Source: Spirochaetota bacterium (GTDB lineage: Bacteria; Spirochaetota; UBA4802; UBA5550). From it: a stretch of 64,000 nt of DNA. Positions 34,102-43,897 of this stretch are shown piece after piece. The stretch is from contig JAFGJK010000034.1 in NCBI GenBank assembly GCA_016929135.1, positions 1 through 64,000 of the forward strand, given 5' to 3'. How positions within the stretch are numbered: the first letter of the stretch is position 1; each line of letters opens with the position of its first letter. The notes under the pieces are model-generated. The model was given only the letters and a program-made list of their open reading frames with translations. It was not told the origin of the DNA and did not search any database. Both the position numbers and the translations under genes were made by a program.

Positions 34102-35331
34102 TCAGCGCGCCGACAGCAGTTCCCGTTCCATGGCCAGTATCAGCCCATTCCAGCTGAAGCATGATGCGCCTCCCCCCCGTAGCCGGAATGCGTCGAAATA
34201 CTCCCACGGCCCCCGCAGCCCCAGGCAGTGTTCCAGGCGCTGAAAAAGATCGCACGCCGCACCATGAAATCCGTGCCGCCGCAACAGCCTGAAGTGCATG
34301 TAATTCATGTTCATCCAGGAACAGCTGCCGCGCCATAGAAAAGGAGAAGAGCGGCTCCTCCGCTCTGGATTGAAAGAGGGGAGCACACCCTTCCAGAAGG
34401 TCCCTCCGGGCAGCAAGTGCCTTTCGACGGCACGGCGGCACCACAGGCTCTCCTCCCCTGAATCGTAGAGAATACAGGGGAGCATTGAAGAAAAAGTGGT
34501 TGTTTCCGTCCGATATCGCACATCCCTCAGCAGCCAGTACTGGCGGAAGAGCAGGGAATCCCTGTCAAAGGTCGCATCAAAAAACTCGCCCAGCAGATCT
34601 CCCGACTCCGGGGAACCGGGATCCCGCCGCCGCAGCGCCTGCAGATAAAATGTCACAAAGGTGAGGTCGTATACCAGGGGAAAATCCGGAGGTTCATCCT
34701 GCGAGAGCGACCAACCGTATTTTTTTATCCTTTTTAAGAGCGTAAGGCTCCTTGCCTGAAGCAGCGGCGGCCTGCCCCACACCTCGTCAAAGGAGGGGGA
34801 GAAATCCGTACCGGATTCGAGGGGATGCAGAATCACCGGCAGCCTGTTCCATGGACTTGGCATCCAAGAGGGCATTCGCATACCCCGTATCCACGACAGC
34901 TTCGCATCCACGTCGGACATGAACCCCTCCTTCATAGCCCGGGGCAGATCCGACTCCACAGCATCCAGCGCCGCGACGAGATACACCGGGGGATCGATGA
35001 AACAGGAGTTCCCGCGCTCGTCAAAGCCGTTCCGCAGCAGTGAAAGCACGATCCGCCGGGAGAGCGGATACTCCCCCTGCCCCGCCAGCGGTGTCTCGTG
35101 AGGGATCTTTCCGCTCCCGTATTGCGTGGCGAAGAGCCCCGTCAGCTCATCAAGGGCCCGCTCCTCGTCGAGATATCTCAGCCAGTGATAGTGCCACCCC
35201 GAGTCCCAGGCAAAGATGGAACGGTAGATCCCCCGCGACGGCAGAAGTATCCGCCCCTCCGGCACGGGAGCATCCAGCTCCCTGCAGAGGGTGCCGGCAA
35301 GCCGTCGGCAGAAATCAGTCACCTCCCCCAT
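34102..35331 (-). CDS. Glycoside-hydrolase-like (alpha/alpha)6 protein, MGH1/GH63-like
   Basis: The 409-residue cytoplasmic protein starts with MGEVTDF; the longer open frame overlaps the symporter gene. It has the toroid-hydrolase signature SRGIYRSIFAWDSGWHYHWL (the WDS Asp is catalytic in trehalase/GH63 relatives), HETPLAGQGEYPLSRR, and a C-terminal GPWEYFDAFRLRGGGASCFSWNG region with the second acid/base area. Similar proteins hydrolyse glucosylglycerate, mannosylglycerate or alpha-glucosides. The preceding gene encodes a GPH sugar symporter and overlaps by 17 bases, so uptake and hydrolysis of one glycoside is a sound inference. The sugar is not known. Confidence 0.7.
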   Translation of the reverse strand: MGEVTDFCRRLAGTLCRELDAPVPEGRILLPSRGIYRSIFAWDSGWHYHWLRYLDEERALDELTGLFATQYGSGKIPHETPLAGQGEYPLSRRIVLSLLRNGFDERGNSCFIDPPVYLVAALDAVESDLPRAMKEGFMSDVDAKLSWIRGMRMPSWMPSPWNRLPVILHPLESGTDFSPSFDEVWGRPPLLQARSLTLLKRIKKYGWSLSQDEPPDFPLVYDLTFVTFYLQALRRRDPGSPESGDLLGEFFDATFDRDSLLFRQYWLLRDVRYRTETTTFSSMLPCILYDSGEESLWCRRAVERHLLPGGTFWKGVLPSFNPERRSRSSPFLWRGSCSWMNMNYMHFRLLRRHGFHGAACDLFQRLEHCLGLRGPWEYFDAFRLRGGGASCFSWNGLILAMERELLSAR

Positions 35332-36661
35332 TCCGATACAGCCCCTTCCGGTCATCGGGGTACCTTGTGAACATGAAAAGGGCAAAGAAGGCAAAGACGG
35401 CCCCCACGGGCCCGGTGAGGATGATACCGGTGTAATGACCGGGGGTATTGCCGAACACATCGAAGAGTACACCGGCCAGGACGGTAACGACGCCGACCAT
35501 CATTTTATTGATCAGTCCCTGTACGCCGTAGTAGATGGCAACTCCAGGCTTGGTGCCGTCGGGGAGACGGAAATCCGATAAATCCGCCACCATGGCGTTG
35601 GGCACAATGAAGAGCCCCGCGATGGGTATGCCGGCGATCCCCATAACGACGAGACCAAAATCGCGGGGCGCGAGACCGAAGGGGGGCGCGGGGATGAAGT
35701 ATATCAACAGCAGGGCCAGGCCCATGAGGGCGGTGCACCCCATGACGGTGAACCGCTTCCCGATGACCTTGGGAAGCCTGTTCATGACAGGGAAGAAGAG
35801 GAGCGATACCCCGAAGGTGACGCCCAGAGCGATCGAGGTGAAACCCTCCCCTTCACCCATGAGAATTGTTATATAGTACGGTACACTGACATTGATGATG
35901 ATGAACCCGCCCCAGAAGATATTCATGCCCACCACATAGAACAGAAATGGACGGTTCTTGAATACCGTTCTCATGGCATCGAAAAGGTGCATGTCACAAC
36001 TCTCTTCACCGCGATGACGCAGTCGGTACAACCCCGCGGCGCAGCCATAAAATGCGACAGCGGCGGCGAAACCCAGAATCACCATGGCCGGAAGATAGCT
36101 TTCCATCTGAAATTCCGTCGCGGCGACCCCCGGACTGCGGAAGACCTCGATCAGCTTCCCCGCCAGAATCATTGCGGCCCCGGTGCCGATGAGATTGAAC
36201 ACGGCGGCGGAGGTGGCAAGATCGATGCGCTCTCCGCTTTCGGGAGAGAGATCGGCGACCAGGGCGTTGTAGGGGACCGCCCAGGCCGTAAAGAGGAAAT
36301 AGAAGAGCCCCAGAAGCAGCGCCAGGATGAGCGTCTTCATCCAGAGGGCTCCGGCATAGACCGGCTCAAAAAAGAGAAGGATCATTACGGCAGCCAGGGG
36401 GATTCCGGTATAGAGAAGGAAGGGGATCCTGCGTCCCAGCTTCGATTTGTACCGATCGGACCACGTTGAGACCAGGGGATCGCTCACCGCGTCGACAATC
36501 CTTCCGAAGAGCCATACGGCCCCCACCACAGACGCGGGGATGAGGATTCGTCCGTTTCCCGGGGCCAGGAAAAAGAGGAGCCATGTCTGCACGACGATGT
36601 TGACAATCGCGAGGCCCGTATTGCCGATCCCATAGGCAATTTTCTGGCGGAATAGGATCAT
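35315..36661 (-). CDS. GPH-family sugar:cation symporter (MelB-like)
   Basis: The start at 36661 has GAGGAG just upstream; the longer open frame is artefactual. The 448-residue carrier has about twelve helices and the diagnostic GPH segment DAVSDPLVSTWSDRYKSK followed by LGRRIPF near residue 60, plus the conserved VPYNALVADLS near residue 125. MelB-type proteins import glycosides with Na+ or H+. A good promoter lies upstream, and the glycoside-hydrolase-like gene overlaps its end. The pair looks like a small glycoside-use operon. Confidence 0.85.
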   Translation of the reverse strand: MILFRQKIAYGIGNTGLAIVNIVVQTWLLFFLAPGNGRILIPASVVGAVWLFGRIVDAVSDPLVSTWSDRYKSKLGRRIPFLLYTGIPLAAVMILLFFEPVYAGALWMKTLILALLLGLFYFLFTAWAVPYNALVADLSPESGERIDLATSAAVFNLIGTGAAMILAGKLIEVFRSPGVAATEFQMESYLPAMVILGFAAAVAFYGCAAGLYRLRHRGEESCDMHLFDAMRTVFKNRPFLFYVVGMNIFWGGFIIINVSVPYYITILMGEGEGFTSIALGVTFGVSLLFFPVMNRLPKVIGKRFTVMGCTALMGLALLLIYFIPAPPFGLAPRDFGLVVMGIAGIPIAGLFIVPNAMVADLSDFRLPDGTKPGVAIYYGVQGLINKMMVGVVTVLAGVLFDVFGNTPGHYTGIILTGPVGAVFAFFALFMFTRYPDDRKGLYRNGGGD

Positions 36662-36690
36662 TTCATCTCTCCTCAGGAAAAAATGATCAT

Positions 36691-36720
36691 TTATTAGAAC
36701 AAACCGACATTCCAAGTCAA
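36691..36720 (-). promoter_or_regulatory. Probable promoter of the GPH symporter / hydrolase operon
   Basis: On the minus strand TTGACT (36715-36720) and TAATAA (36691-36696) are 18 bases apart, within an AT-rich patch. The ATG at 36661 follows about 30 bases later with a GAGGAG ribosome site between. Confidence 0.55.
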
Positions 36721-36831
36721 TGATTATTCTCTGCAGCCGGTGCCGTAGACCGGCGTGATATATTCCCGTCCTGGCGGAGGGCCGGCATGAGCGGACAGGG
36801 GCAACGGCAAGCACACTCTTCAATGGAGCAG

Positions 36832-38031
36832 TTACTTCCGCGCCTGACCGTTCTGTGAAACGACGGGACTTCCTATTCGGAGCAGCAGCAGGAGTCCTGC
36901 GGTGATGCAGACCGCGGTGCATGCAAAGAGCGAGCCGGTTCCCAGGACGTCCATGCAGATGCCGCCGATGGCGGGTCCCAGCAGCAGGGCCCCGTTCTGG
37001 CATGACATGTAGATCCCCACGTACCCGGCCGTACGGTCCGTCGGGATGAGCCGCAGGAAAAAGGTGAAGGCCACCGTAAGGAGAATGGAGTAGCCGATGC
37101 CGGAGAGCACCAGCAGAGCCCGAACCACCGCCATGGAATCGGTCAGGCCGATGACGGAAAGGCTGCCGATTAAAAGCAAGAGACCGGTCACGACGACCGG
37201 CTTATGCCCCACCCTGTCGCCCAGCTTCCCCACCGGCAGTGCGCTGACGATGAATACAGCGATCAGGAGAAGCAGATGCAACACCGCAGCCTCGGTACTC
37301 ATGTGGAACCGCTCCTTGAAGGCGATCACGAAGAATCCTATCACCATCCAGAGGCCGGTCCACCAGCAGACCATGGCCGTCAGGAAGATGAGCACCGGCC
37401 TGTTCCTGACCGCCTCCCGGAGGAGGCTTCCTGAACCTGCCGGCGGCATGCCCTCAACCGGCTCCGAGGTTCCCGCGATCATCACCGCCACCGAAACGGC
37501 AATAGCCAGAGCGGCCCAGAGGAAGGGGAGGCGGTGCGAGATATCCCAGCTCCTGGCACCGAAGATGAGGAAGGAGAGTATCCCCACACCCCCCATCATG
37601 AACATGACCCCCGATGCGGTGCCCCGCTGTTCCTGCGGCGTCAGGTCGGGGAGCAGTGCGAAATAGGGGCCTATGGCGGTAAAGACGCCCGCATAGAGGA
37701 CCAGGGAGAGGACCAGGGCCACGGCGATGCTTCTCGTCCAGGGGAGGAGCAGCAGCGCAATGACCACCAGGGTCCACCCGGCGAGGATGTAGGGCTTTCG
37801 CCTCCCCCAGGGGGTATGCGTCCTGTCCGAAAGGATGCCGGCCGCCACCGGCATGACGGCGCCGAATATACCGCCGATGGAGAGGATCAGTCCGCTCAGG
37901 GCCCTCGAGCCGGTCAGTTCCATTAGATAGAGGGGGAGCGTCGCGGAATTGAAGCCCCAGAAGGTCTGCGCCGCGAAAAGACCCAGGGAGAAAACCAAAA
38001 ACTGTGTGAGGGTGCGCCGTTGAGGGGCCAT
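36832..38031 (-). CDS. Major facilitator superfamily transporter
   Basis: The 399-residue protein has twelve predicted helices. It carries the MFS loop 2-3 signature as GILSDRTHTPWGRRKPYILAG, a pattern also seen in sugar- and sucrose-type carriers, with a related GKLGDRVGHKP in the second half. The start at 38031 is preceded by CGGAG. It lies upstream of the GPH symporter on the same strand, with a gap of about 170 bases that contains that gene's own promoter, so the two are probably separate units. The substrate is unknown; an exporter or sugar carrier is possible. Confidence 0.8.
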   Translation of the reverse strand: MAPQRRTLTQFLVFSLGLFAAQTFWGFNSATLPLYLMELTGSRALSGLILSIGGIFGAVMPVAAGILSDRTHTPWGRRKPYILAGWTLVVIALLLLPWTRSIAVALVLSLVLYAGVFTAIGPYFALLPDLTPQEQRGTASGVMFMMGGVGILSFLIFGARSWDISHRLPFLWAALAIAVSVAVMIAGTSEPVEGMPPAGSGSLLREAVRNRPVLIFLTAMVCWWTGLWMVIGFFVIAFKERFHMSTEAAVLHLLLLIAVFIVSALPVGKLGDRVGHKPVVVTGLLLLIGSLSVIGLTDSMAVVRALLVLSGIGYSILLTVAFTFFLRLIPTDRTAGYVGIYMSCQNGALLLGPAIGGICMDVLGTGSLFACTAVCITAGLLLLLRIGSPVVSQNGQARK

Positions 38032-38222
38032 AGAAAACTCCGGAGCATGGATGTCCCAGTAATGATCACAGAGCCATGATCCAGCGCCGGGCCGCCCTGT
38101 CAAGCAGAGTCACTCATTCCGGCCTGAAATGCACCGCGAAAACAGACCGACATCCCGCAATCTACTTGCCATCCTTCACCGCATCGGTTACTCTGATCAA
38201 TATCGATGCAGGGAGTATGACA

Positions 38223-39173
38223 ATGCCCACGGGACCGCTGATCATTCTGGACTGGCTGCTGCATTCGCGCGATTCGATCCGCACGGCCCCCATCCCCACG
38301 CTGCAGGAATGGAAGAAGCTCTTCGATGCCGCTCCCTCATGGGACGACACCGCGGACAGCGCGGTTGCCGGTGGGTTCCTCGCCGACCGCCTGGCCTATG
38401 CCTTCGCCTCCGGCTACCAGGCCGCCCTGCGGCGTATGATGCCGTCACTCCCGGAGGGATCCTTCGCCTCCTTCTGCATCACCGAGGAGGGTGGCGGCCA
38501 TCCCGCCGCCATCATCGCGCGCATGGAGCGACGCGGCGGCGGGTACGTCATCAACGGCAGCAAGCGTTTCATCACCATGGCCGATGCGGCCGACACGCTC
38601 CTGGTGGCGGCAAGTACCGGCATCAACTCTGACGGAAGGAACATGATTCGCGTGGCAAAGGTGGGCAGGGGAAATCCAGGCGTCTCCGTGGAGCAGATGC
38701 CCAAACTCAAGTTCATCCCTGAAGTGGGGCACTGCGTGATCCACCTCAGGGAGGCTGCGGTAAGTGAGGACGAGGTGTTGGATGGTGACGGCTTCTCCAG
38801 ATACATACGCCCCTTCCGTACCGTCGAGGATATTCACATCTTCGCGGCCGTCACCGGCCACCTCTTCCGCATTGCCTGCCTTCACGGATGGGACAGTGCC
38901 CTCATGGAGCGCATGCTCTCGCTCCTGACCGCCATCAGGGGGCTTGCCGGCGATTCTCCCGAAGCCCCGCACGTCCACATCGCCCTGGCGGGACTGCAGG
39001 GGCACTTCGACCGGCTGGTGGACGTCATCGAGCCGCTCTGGGAGAAGGTGGACGAGGAGACGCGGACCCGATGGATAAGGGACAGGGCGCTTCTCAAGGT
39101 GGCGGGGAACGCCAGAAAAATGAGAATACAGAAGGCCTGGAACAGCTACGGGGCGGAGGCGAGACACCGGTGA
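38223..39173 (+). CDS. Acyl-CoA dehydrogenase-like protein with shortened N-terminus
   Basis: The start at 38223 follows GGGAG at 7 bases. The 316-residue protein aligns by eye with the middle and C-terminal domains of acyl-CoA dehydrogenases. The FAD-domain strand CITEEGGGHPAAI (in place of the usual TEPxAGSD) and GGYVINGSKRFITMADAADTL are present. A C-terminal helical bundle follows. The first helical domain is short (about 75 residues compared with about 120), and the total is below the family's ~380. The usual catalytic Glu region is not obvious. It may be a degenerate or regulatory member. The patatin gene overlaps its stop. Confidence 0.65.
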   Translation: MPTGPLIILDWLLHSRDSIRTAPIPTLQEWKKLFDAAPSWDDTADSAVAGGFLADRLAYAFASGYQAALRRMMPSLPEGSFASFCITEEGGGHPAAIIARMERRGGGYVINGSKRFITMADAADTLLVAASTGINSDGRNMIRVAKVGRGNPGVSVEQMPKLKFIPEVGHCVIHLREAAVSEDEVLDGDGFSRYIRPFRTVEDIHIFAAVTGHLFRIACLHGWDSALMERMLSLLTAIRGLAGDSPEAPHVHIALAGLQGHFDRLVDVIEPLWEKVDEETRTRWIRDRALLKVAGNARKMRIQKAWNSYGAEARHR

Positions 39174-40240
39174 AAGGAGGATCGATCGAATTCTTCGCTG
39201 GCCCCCGGGCCCTCGAGGCGGTGCGTGAGAAGGGTCTAGCGCCGGAGATGGTGCATGTCATCGCCGGCGCCGCCGGCGGCCCGAAATGGCTGGCGCTCCA
39301 CGGCCTCGACCGGGCGATATTCTTCCGCTGGCTCGGTGGCCTCGGCCATCCCGTCCATCTCGTCGGCTCCTCAATCGGCGTCTGGCGGTTCGCTGCCCTC
39401 TCGCAGAAAAACCCGGAATCGGCCTACGAGACCTTCAGGGAGGAGTACATCCGGCAGCGCTACGAGCGGAAGCCCACGCCGGAGGAGGTGACCCGGGAAT
39501 CGCTCCGGATTCTGGACAGCTACCTCCCGGACGCCAGAGGCGCCGGCATCCTCGAAAGCCCCGCCTTCCGCCTCACCATCCTCACCGTGCGAAGCCGGGG
39601 CATCTGCGCTCGCGAGGGTCTCCCCCTGGCCCTGGGGCTCGCCTCCGCGGCAACCGCGAACCTTGTGAGCCGCAGGGGGATGTCGCTCTTCTTCCGGAGG
39701 GCCGCCTTCCGCGACCGCAGGGCTGAATCGCCGCTCCCCGCCGTCCGGGAATTCAGGCGGGATGAGGTGATGCTCGATTACGGCAACCTGCGCGAGGCCG
39801 TCCTCGCCTCCGGATCGATCCCCCTGGTGATGTCCCGTGTCACGGAAATCGCCGGCGCCCCGGCCGGCTCCTACCGCGACGGCGGCCTGCTGGACTACCA
39901 CCTGGACCTCCCCTACCGGGTCCCCGACGGGGGGATCGTCCTCTATCCCCATTACGCGGACAGAATCATCCCCGGGTGGTTCGACAAGAAGATCGTCTGG
40001 CGCGGGCCCCGCAGGGACCACATGCGCGACGTGCTCCTGGTGTGCCCCTCCCGGCGGTTCATCGAGGCCCTGCCCATGAAAAAGATACCGGACAGGGACG
40101 ATTTCTTCCGTTTCTTCCGCAGGGACGACGAGCGCATCGCATACTGGAAGGAGGTGGTGGTGGCATCAACGCGCCTGGGCGACGAATTCACCGAGGCGGT
40201 CGCCTCGGGAAGGATCAGGGAGATGGTGCGGCTGCTGTAG
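39170..40240 (+). CDS. Patatin-like phospholipase
   Basis: A GTG start at 39170 overlaps the previous stop codon by three bases, with GGAGG in the end of the upstream gene. The 356-residue protein has the patatin Ser-Asp dyad: the oxyanion stretch AGAAGGPKWLAL, the nucleophile elbow VGSSIGVWR, and the catalytic Asp in YRDGGLLDYH. No signal peptide is present. Patatins cleave acyl chains from phospholipids. Coupling with an acyl-CoA dehydrogenase-like gene suggests a lipid-turnover unit. Confidence 0.8.
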   Translation: MKGGSIEFFAGPRALEAVREKGLAPEMVHVIAGAAGGPKWLALHGLDRAIFFRWLGGLGHPVHLVGSSIGVWRFAALSQKNPESAYETFREEYIRQRYERKPTPEEVTRESLRILDSYLPDARGAGILESPAFRLTILTVRSRGICAREGLPLALGLASAATANLVSRRGMSLFFRRAAFRDRRAESPLPAVREFRRDEVMLDYGNLREAVLASGSIPLVMSRVTEIAGAPAGSYRDGGLLDYHLDLPYRVPDGGIVLYPHYADRIIPGWFDKKIVWRGPRRDHMRDVLLVCPSRRFIEALPMKKIPDRDDFFRFFRRDDERIAYWKEVVVASTRLGDEFTEAVASGRIREMVRLL

Positions 40241-40317
40241 CATGCGGCCGCTTTGAGGAAAGGCGCGCCGCGGGACAGCGCCCCGCGGTGCGGACCGGTG
40301 TTCGCCCTGCCGCGGTG

Positions 40318-41223
40318 TTAGAAGCTGTACACCGCGGTGAGATGGATGCCGTAGAAGAAGTCGCCGTCATCGACATAGGCCTCCACGGGCTTGCTGAAGT
40401 AGTAGAGGTACTGCATCCTGAAGCCGCAGGAGACGGTGGTGCTGATCGACTCGATGTAGTAGGCCAGCGAGACCATGGCGTTTGCACCCACGCCGAAGGA
40501 TGTCTGGGTCTCGACCTCGCCCCCCAGGGAGCCGAAGCCGCTCCCCTTCCCGCTGCCGCCGCCGATGAGGGTGAAGAGCGACGCCGTGGGGAGCAGATAG
40601 AGGTCCCGGTAGAGCTGGAAGGTGAAGGCCACCCCGCCGCCGACCCCGCCGGAGAAGAATGAGAATTCATATTTCGGCGCCAGCGAGCCCGCCAGGGACT
40701 CTGAGTCAGTGTCATAATGATACCCCTGGAACTTCGGCCCGAAGAAAAACCTCACAACATCGCTCATCCTGTATCCCAGGAGGAAGTCGGCGTCGTACTT
40801 CCAGGCATGAAAATTCATCGTCAGGGGCACGACATAGGGGGTCCAGATCGCCAGGTAATCCGCCTTGGCGTTGTACCTGCCGAAGAGAAAGTTGCACGTC
40901 AGGCTCCACTGGGGCGTGAGTTTAACCGATACGCTGGGGGCCACCAGAACCGCACCGCCGTCCATCTCAGTATTGATCACATGGGGCACCCCTATTCCCA
41001 TTCCCCGCATAAGGATCGCTGTAAAGGTATTATCGATGTTCTCCCATACGGGGTCCCACCAGGCATAAAACAGGGTAAGCCCGCCGCTTACCGTTACGGA
41101 CGATGCCGGCTCGGCCGGCTGCTGCTCCTGGCCCAGGGCAGGCAGGGCGGCGCAGACCATCGACAGGAAAAGCAATGACACGAGAACCATCGACAGCTTT
41201 CGAGACCATGTGCATTTTTTCAT
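40318..41223 (-). CDS. Outer-membrane beta-barrel-type protein
   Basis: The start at ATG 41223 leaves four bases after a G-run; an ATG one codon earlier is also possible. The 301-residue product has a signal peptide ending near ALPALGQ. About 250 residues of alternating hydrophobic strands rich in Tyr, Trp, Phe and Gly follow (LTLFYAWWDPVW, WSLTCNFLFGRYN, AYYIESISTTVSCGFRM). It ends in Phe (HLTAVYSF), the usual outer-membrane insertion signal. It may be a porin or an MipA/OmpV- or MetA-pathway-like barrel. The function is unknown. It is transcribed alone. Confidence 0.7.
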   Translation of the reverse strand: MKKCTWSRKLSMVLVSLLFLSMVCAALPALGQEQQPAEPASSVTVSGGLTLFYAWWDPVWENIDNTFTAILMRGMGIGVPHVINTEMDGGAVLVAPSVSVKLTPQWSLTCNFLFGRYNAKADYLAIWTPYVVPLTMNFHAWKYDADFLLGYRMSDVVRFFFGPKFQGYHYDTDSESLAGSLAPKYEFSFFSGGVGGGVAFTFQLYRDLYLLPTASLFTLIGGGSGKGSGFGSLGGEVETQTSFGVGANAMVSLAYYIESISTTVSCGFRMQYLYYFSKPVEAYVDDGDFFYGIHLTAVYSF

Positions 41224-41603
41224 CATACCCCCCTGTACCGCACCCGGAACCGCCACGAGCGGAACGACCGGGTGCCGGCGCGATCGTCTCCCGCATACTC
41301 CCCGGGTGAATACCGCACCGTATTAGAATGAATAGATTGATACCTGAGATTAGCAACAAAAACACGGATTGTCAACGAGAATTTGCATGCAACCCCGAGG
41401 GGAATGAGCCGATTCAACCTGGTCCGCATGGCGTTTCAATATCGACTTGACAAATATCTCTTTAATCCTACTGTAACCAATACATTCATGGGTAAAGCGA
41501 TTGTTCAATTCCCATAAACTGTACAATTTCAGGAATCGCGTTTCAGCCGGCAGTTATCACGAAACCGATATTCCGCAAACCATACGATACTCAGGATTCA
41601 CAT
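41224..41603. other. Divergent intergenic region before gmd
   Basis: About 380 bases lie between the beta-barrel gene and gmd. GC content drops here compared with the genes to the left, marking the start of the surface-glycan region. Apart from the promoter-like element at 41447-41474, no gene or structured RNA was recognised. Confidence 0.5.
41447..41474 (+). promoter_or_regulatory. Promoter-like element upstream of gmd
   Basis: A perfect -35 box TTGACA (41447-41452) and a -10-like TACTGT (41469-41474) are 16 bases apart on the plus strand. The gmd start codon is about 130 bases downstream, leaving a long leader with no hairpin that I could identify. Confidence 0.45.
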
Positions 41604-42620
41604 ATGAAAAAGAAAGCGTTCATCACGGGAATCACGGGCCAGGACGGCGCATACCTGGCGAAATTTCTGCTGGAGAAGGGGTACACGGTGTACGGCGGTT
41701 ACAGGAGGACCAGTAGCCCCAATTTCTGGCGCCTCGAGGAATTCGACCTCATGAAGGACGTGGAGCTCATGGAGGTGGACATCCTCGACACGGGGAACCT
41801 GATACGGACCTTCTCCAAGAGCGAGCCGGACGAGGTTTATAACCTTGCCGCCCAAAGCTTCGTCGCCGTCTCCTTCGAAAAACCGGTGCTCACCGGCGAA
41901 ATTACCGCCATCGGCGCCACACGGGTGCTTGAGGCCATCAGGATAGTGAACCCGAAAATAAAATTCTACCAGGCCTCCAGCTCCGAAATGTTCGGAAAGG
42001 CGCAGGAGATGCCCCAGACCGAGAAGACCCCTTTCTATCCCAGGAGCCCCTACGCGGTATCGAAACTTTACGGCCACTGGCTCACCATCAACTACAGGGA
42101 GTCCTTCAATATCTTCGGCTGTTCCGGCATTCTCTTCAACCATGAATCCCCAATTCGCGGCATCGAGTTCGTCACCAGGAAGATCACCGACTCCGTCGCA
42201 AGGATCAGGAAGGGCACGCAGGAATATTTCGAGATCGGGAACATCGACGCCAAGAGGGACTGGGGCTACGCCAAGGAATTCGTCGAGGGGATGTGGCTCA
42301 TGCTCCAGCAGCAGAACCCGGAGGACTACGTGCTGGCCACCAACGAGGCGCACTCGGTCCGCGAGTTCATCGAGCACGCCTTCGGCCACGTCGGCGTGAC
42401 AATCCAGTGGAAGGGGAAGGGGCCGGAGGAATACGGTGTCGATGCGGCCACCAGCAAGACGAGGGTTAAGGTGAATCCTAAATTCTTCCGCCCCACTGAG
42501 GTTGAGGTGCTCCTGGGCAACTACGAGAAGGCGACGAGGGAACTGGGATGGAAACCCAGGGTGAAGTTCAAGGAGCTCGTCGAGATAATGCAGCAGCGGG
42601 ACATCGAGCGCCTCTCCTGA
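41604..42620 (+). CDS. gmd: GDP-mannose 4,6-dehydratase
   Basis: This 338-residue NADP-dependent SDR enzyme converts GDP-D-mannose to GDP-4-keto-6-deoxymannose, the precursor of GDP-fucose, rhamnose, perosamine and other deoxysugars. Signatures in order are [35 protein letters not shown] (catalytic Ser/Thr-Glu), [12 protein letters not shown] (Tyr-Lys) and [14 protein letters not shown]. Length is close to the usual ~340-370. No reductase or epimerase for the next step is directly adjacent; the SDR at 48533 is a candidate. It opens the surface-glycan region. Confidence 0.93.
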   Translation: MKKKAFITGITGQDGAYLAKFLLEKGYTVYGGYRRTSSPNFWRLEEFDLMKDVELMEVDILDTGNLIRTFSKSEPDEVYNLAAQSFVAVSFEKPVLTGEITAIGATRVLEAIRIVNPKIKFYQASSSEMFGKAQEMPQTEKTPFYPRSPYAVSKLYGHWLTINYRESFNIFGCSGILFNHESPIRGIEFVTRKITDSVARIRKGTQEYFEIGNIDAKRDWGYAKEFVEGMWLMLQQQNPEDYVLATNEAHSVREFIEHAFGHVGVTIQWKGKGPEEYGVDAATSKTRVKVNPKFFRPTEVEVLLGNYEKATRELGWKPRVKFKELVEIMQQRDIERLS

Positions 42621-42808
42621 TGGCAGGGCGGCGCACCATCGATCTCACGCGCAACGGGTTTCCGGCGGACGTTTTTGTCTTTCCATCATGGATCCGCACC
42701 CTGCGAGATCCCGGCCCATGATCCGGCATTCATGCACCGTCGACCAAGGCAATCCGGGGACAATCACCGGCGGCACGCCGCCACGCACCCATCACTGTGG
42801 CCCGCCTC

Positions 42809-43897
42809 TTACTGCTCCTCTTTATACTGGAGGTACTCCTCCTTCTGCTTCTTTATGTGGGCGTCGACGTTTTCAGCGGTGACGTACACCCCGAAATCAT
42901 CGGGGCAGGTATCCGGATTGCTATTGAACATTTTTGCCAGTATCATGTCTCCCACCATGGCCCTGGAATGGGAATTATCGTAAAAGTAATACGCCCTCGT
43001 GGTTATAGAGCTGATTCCGGAGAAGTCATAGAAAGGGGTTATTCCCGCCAGTCTTTTTTTAAATTCCATATAGTGATCAAATTCTTCAGGAGTATCCGAA
43101 AGATAAGAGGTCATAAATATTGGATTAACAAACACTCGCAGTTTTATATTGTGAGCATCGCAGATGAACTTTATCTCCTGGAGCTCGGAAATCGTTTCAT
43201 CAAGTCTGAAATCGTTGTACTGCCTGAAAGCGCTCTTGAATACGGCGGATTCTTCGTGCTCCTTGGGATGTGCCTCAATTGCTTCATCGAGGAATACTCC
43301 CCTCTGCACACCATTGGGCTGTACATATATATTGAATCCCCTGCCGGTTTTACTTAAAAAGGTCATGATCAGATGTGAATCCGGGGGCATTATTAGATAA
43401 TAAAAAAAGAAACGGATCCTCTCAAAGACAGTATAGGGATAGTATCTGCATTGATACTCGTTAACGATGAGATTATTATACATGGTATCATTCTGACGAT
43501 AGGCAAAGTTATCGAGACCGATTACCACATTCCTGATTTCATACTCCTTCGCCAAAAAGAACTTGAGATCCCTTAAATGTTTTGCAGGTATAGACCTGAG
43601 ATACCATAGATTATAGTAGGTGCCATCCTTTAATTGAGAGACATTGATGTTACCGACACGGGAGGATCCCATGAGAAGGGAATCAAACCGTTCATGATTC
43701 TCCCTGTACTTCTTTATATTAATATAATTCATGTTCGCATATTGGTATAATGTGCTGTTTGAGTTTATACGATTCATGTCTGGCCTGAAGACCGAATAAA
43801 AATCCAGAGTATAATTGAGCAGCATAACACCCGACATAATACCGGCCGTTATACACAACAATGTGAAAAAAAATCTCTTTAACATATATTCCCGCAT
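42809..43897 (-). CDS. SGNH-like membrane-anchored partner of an O-acyltransferase
   Basis: The 362-residue protein has one N-terminal membrane helix and a periplasmic domain resembling the SGNH/AlgX-like proteins that accompany MBOAT acyltransferases. LLMGSSRVGNINVS supplies the nucleophile block (GSS in place of GDS), IGLDNFAY could be the Asn/Gly area, and YDNSHSRAMVGDMIL holds an Asp-x-x-His pair near the C-terminus. Its ATG overlaps the MBOAT stop codon (TAATG), so the two are translated together. It probably transfers acetyl or acyl groups to an extracellular glycan. GC is lower than in the flanks. Confidence 0.65.
   Translation of the reverse strand: MREYMLKRFFFTLLCITAGIMSGVMLLNYTLDFYSVFRPDMNRINSNSTLYQYANMNYINIKKYRENHERFDSLLMGSSRVGNINVSQLKDGTYYNLWYLRSIPAKHLRDLKFFLAKEYEIRNVVIGLDNFAYRQNDTMYNNLIVNEYQCRYYPYTVFERIRFFFYYLIMPPDSHLIMTFLSKTGRGFNIYVQPNGVQRGVFLDEAIEAHPKEHEESAVFKSAFRQYNDFRLDETISELQEIKFICDAHNIKLRVFVNPIFMTSYLSDTPEEFDHYMEFKKRLAGITPFYDFSGISSITTRAYYFYDNSHSRAMVGDMILAKMFNSNPDTCPDDFGVYVTAENVDAHIKKQKEEYLQYKEEQ

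Noticed and set aside
38888..39169. N-terminal extension of the patatin gene frame
   Set aside because: It overlaps the acyl-CoA dehydrogenase-like gene in another frame and has no family similarity; the GTG at 39170 fits the patatin start.
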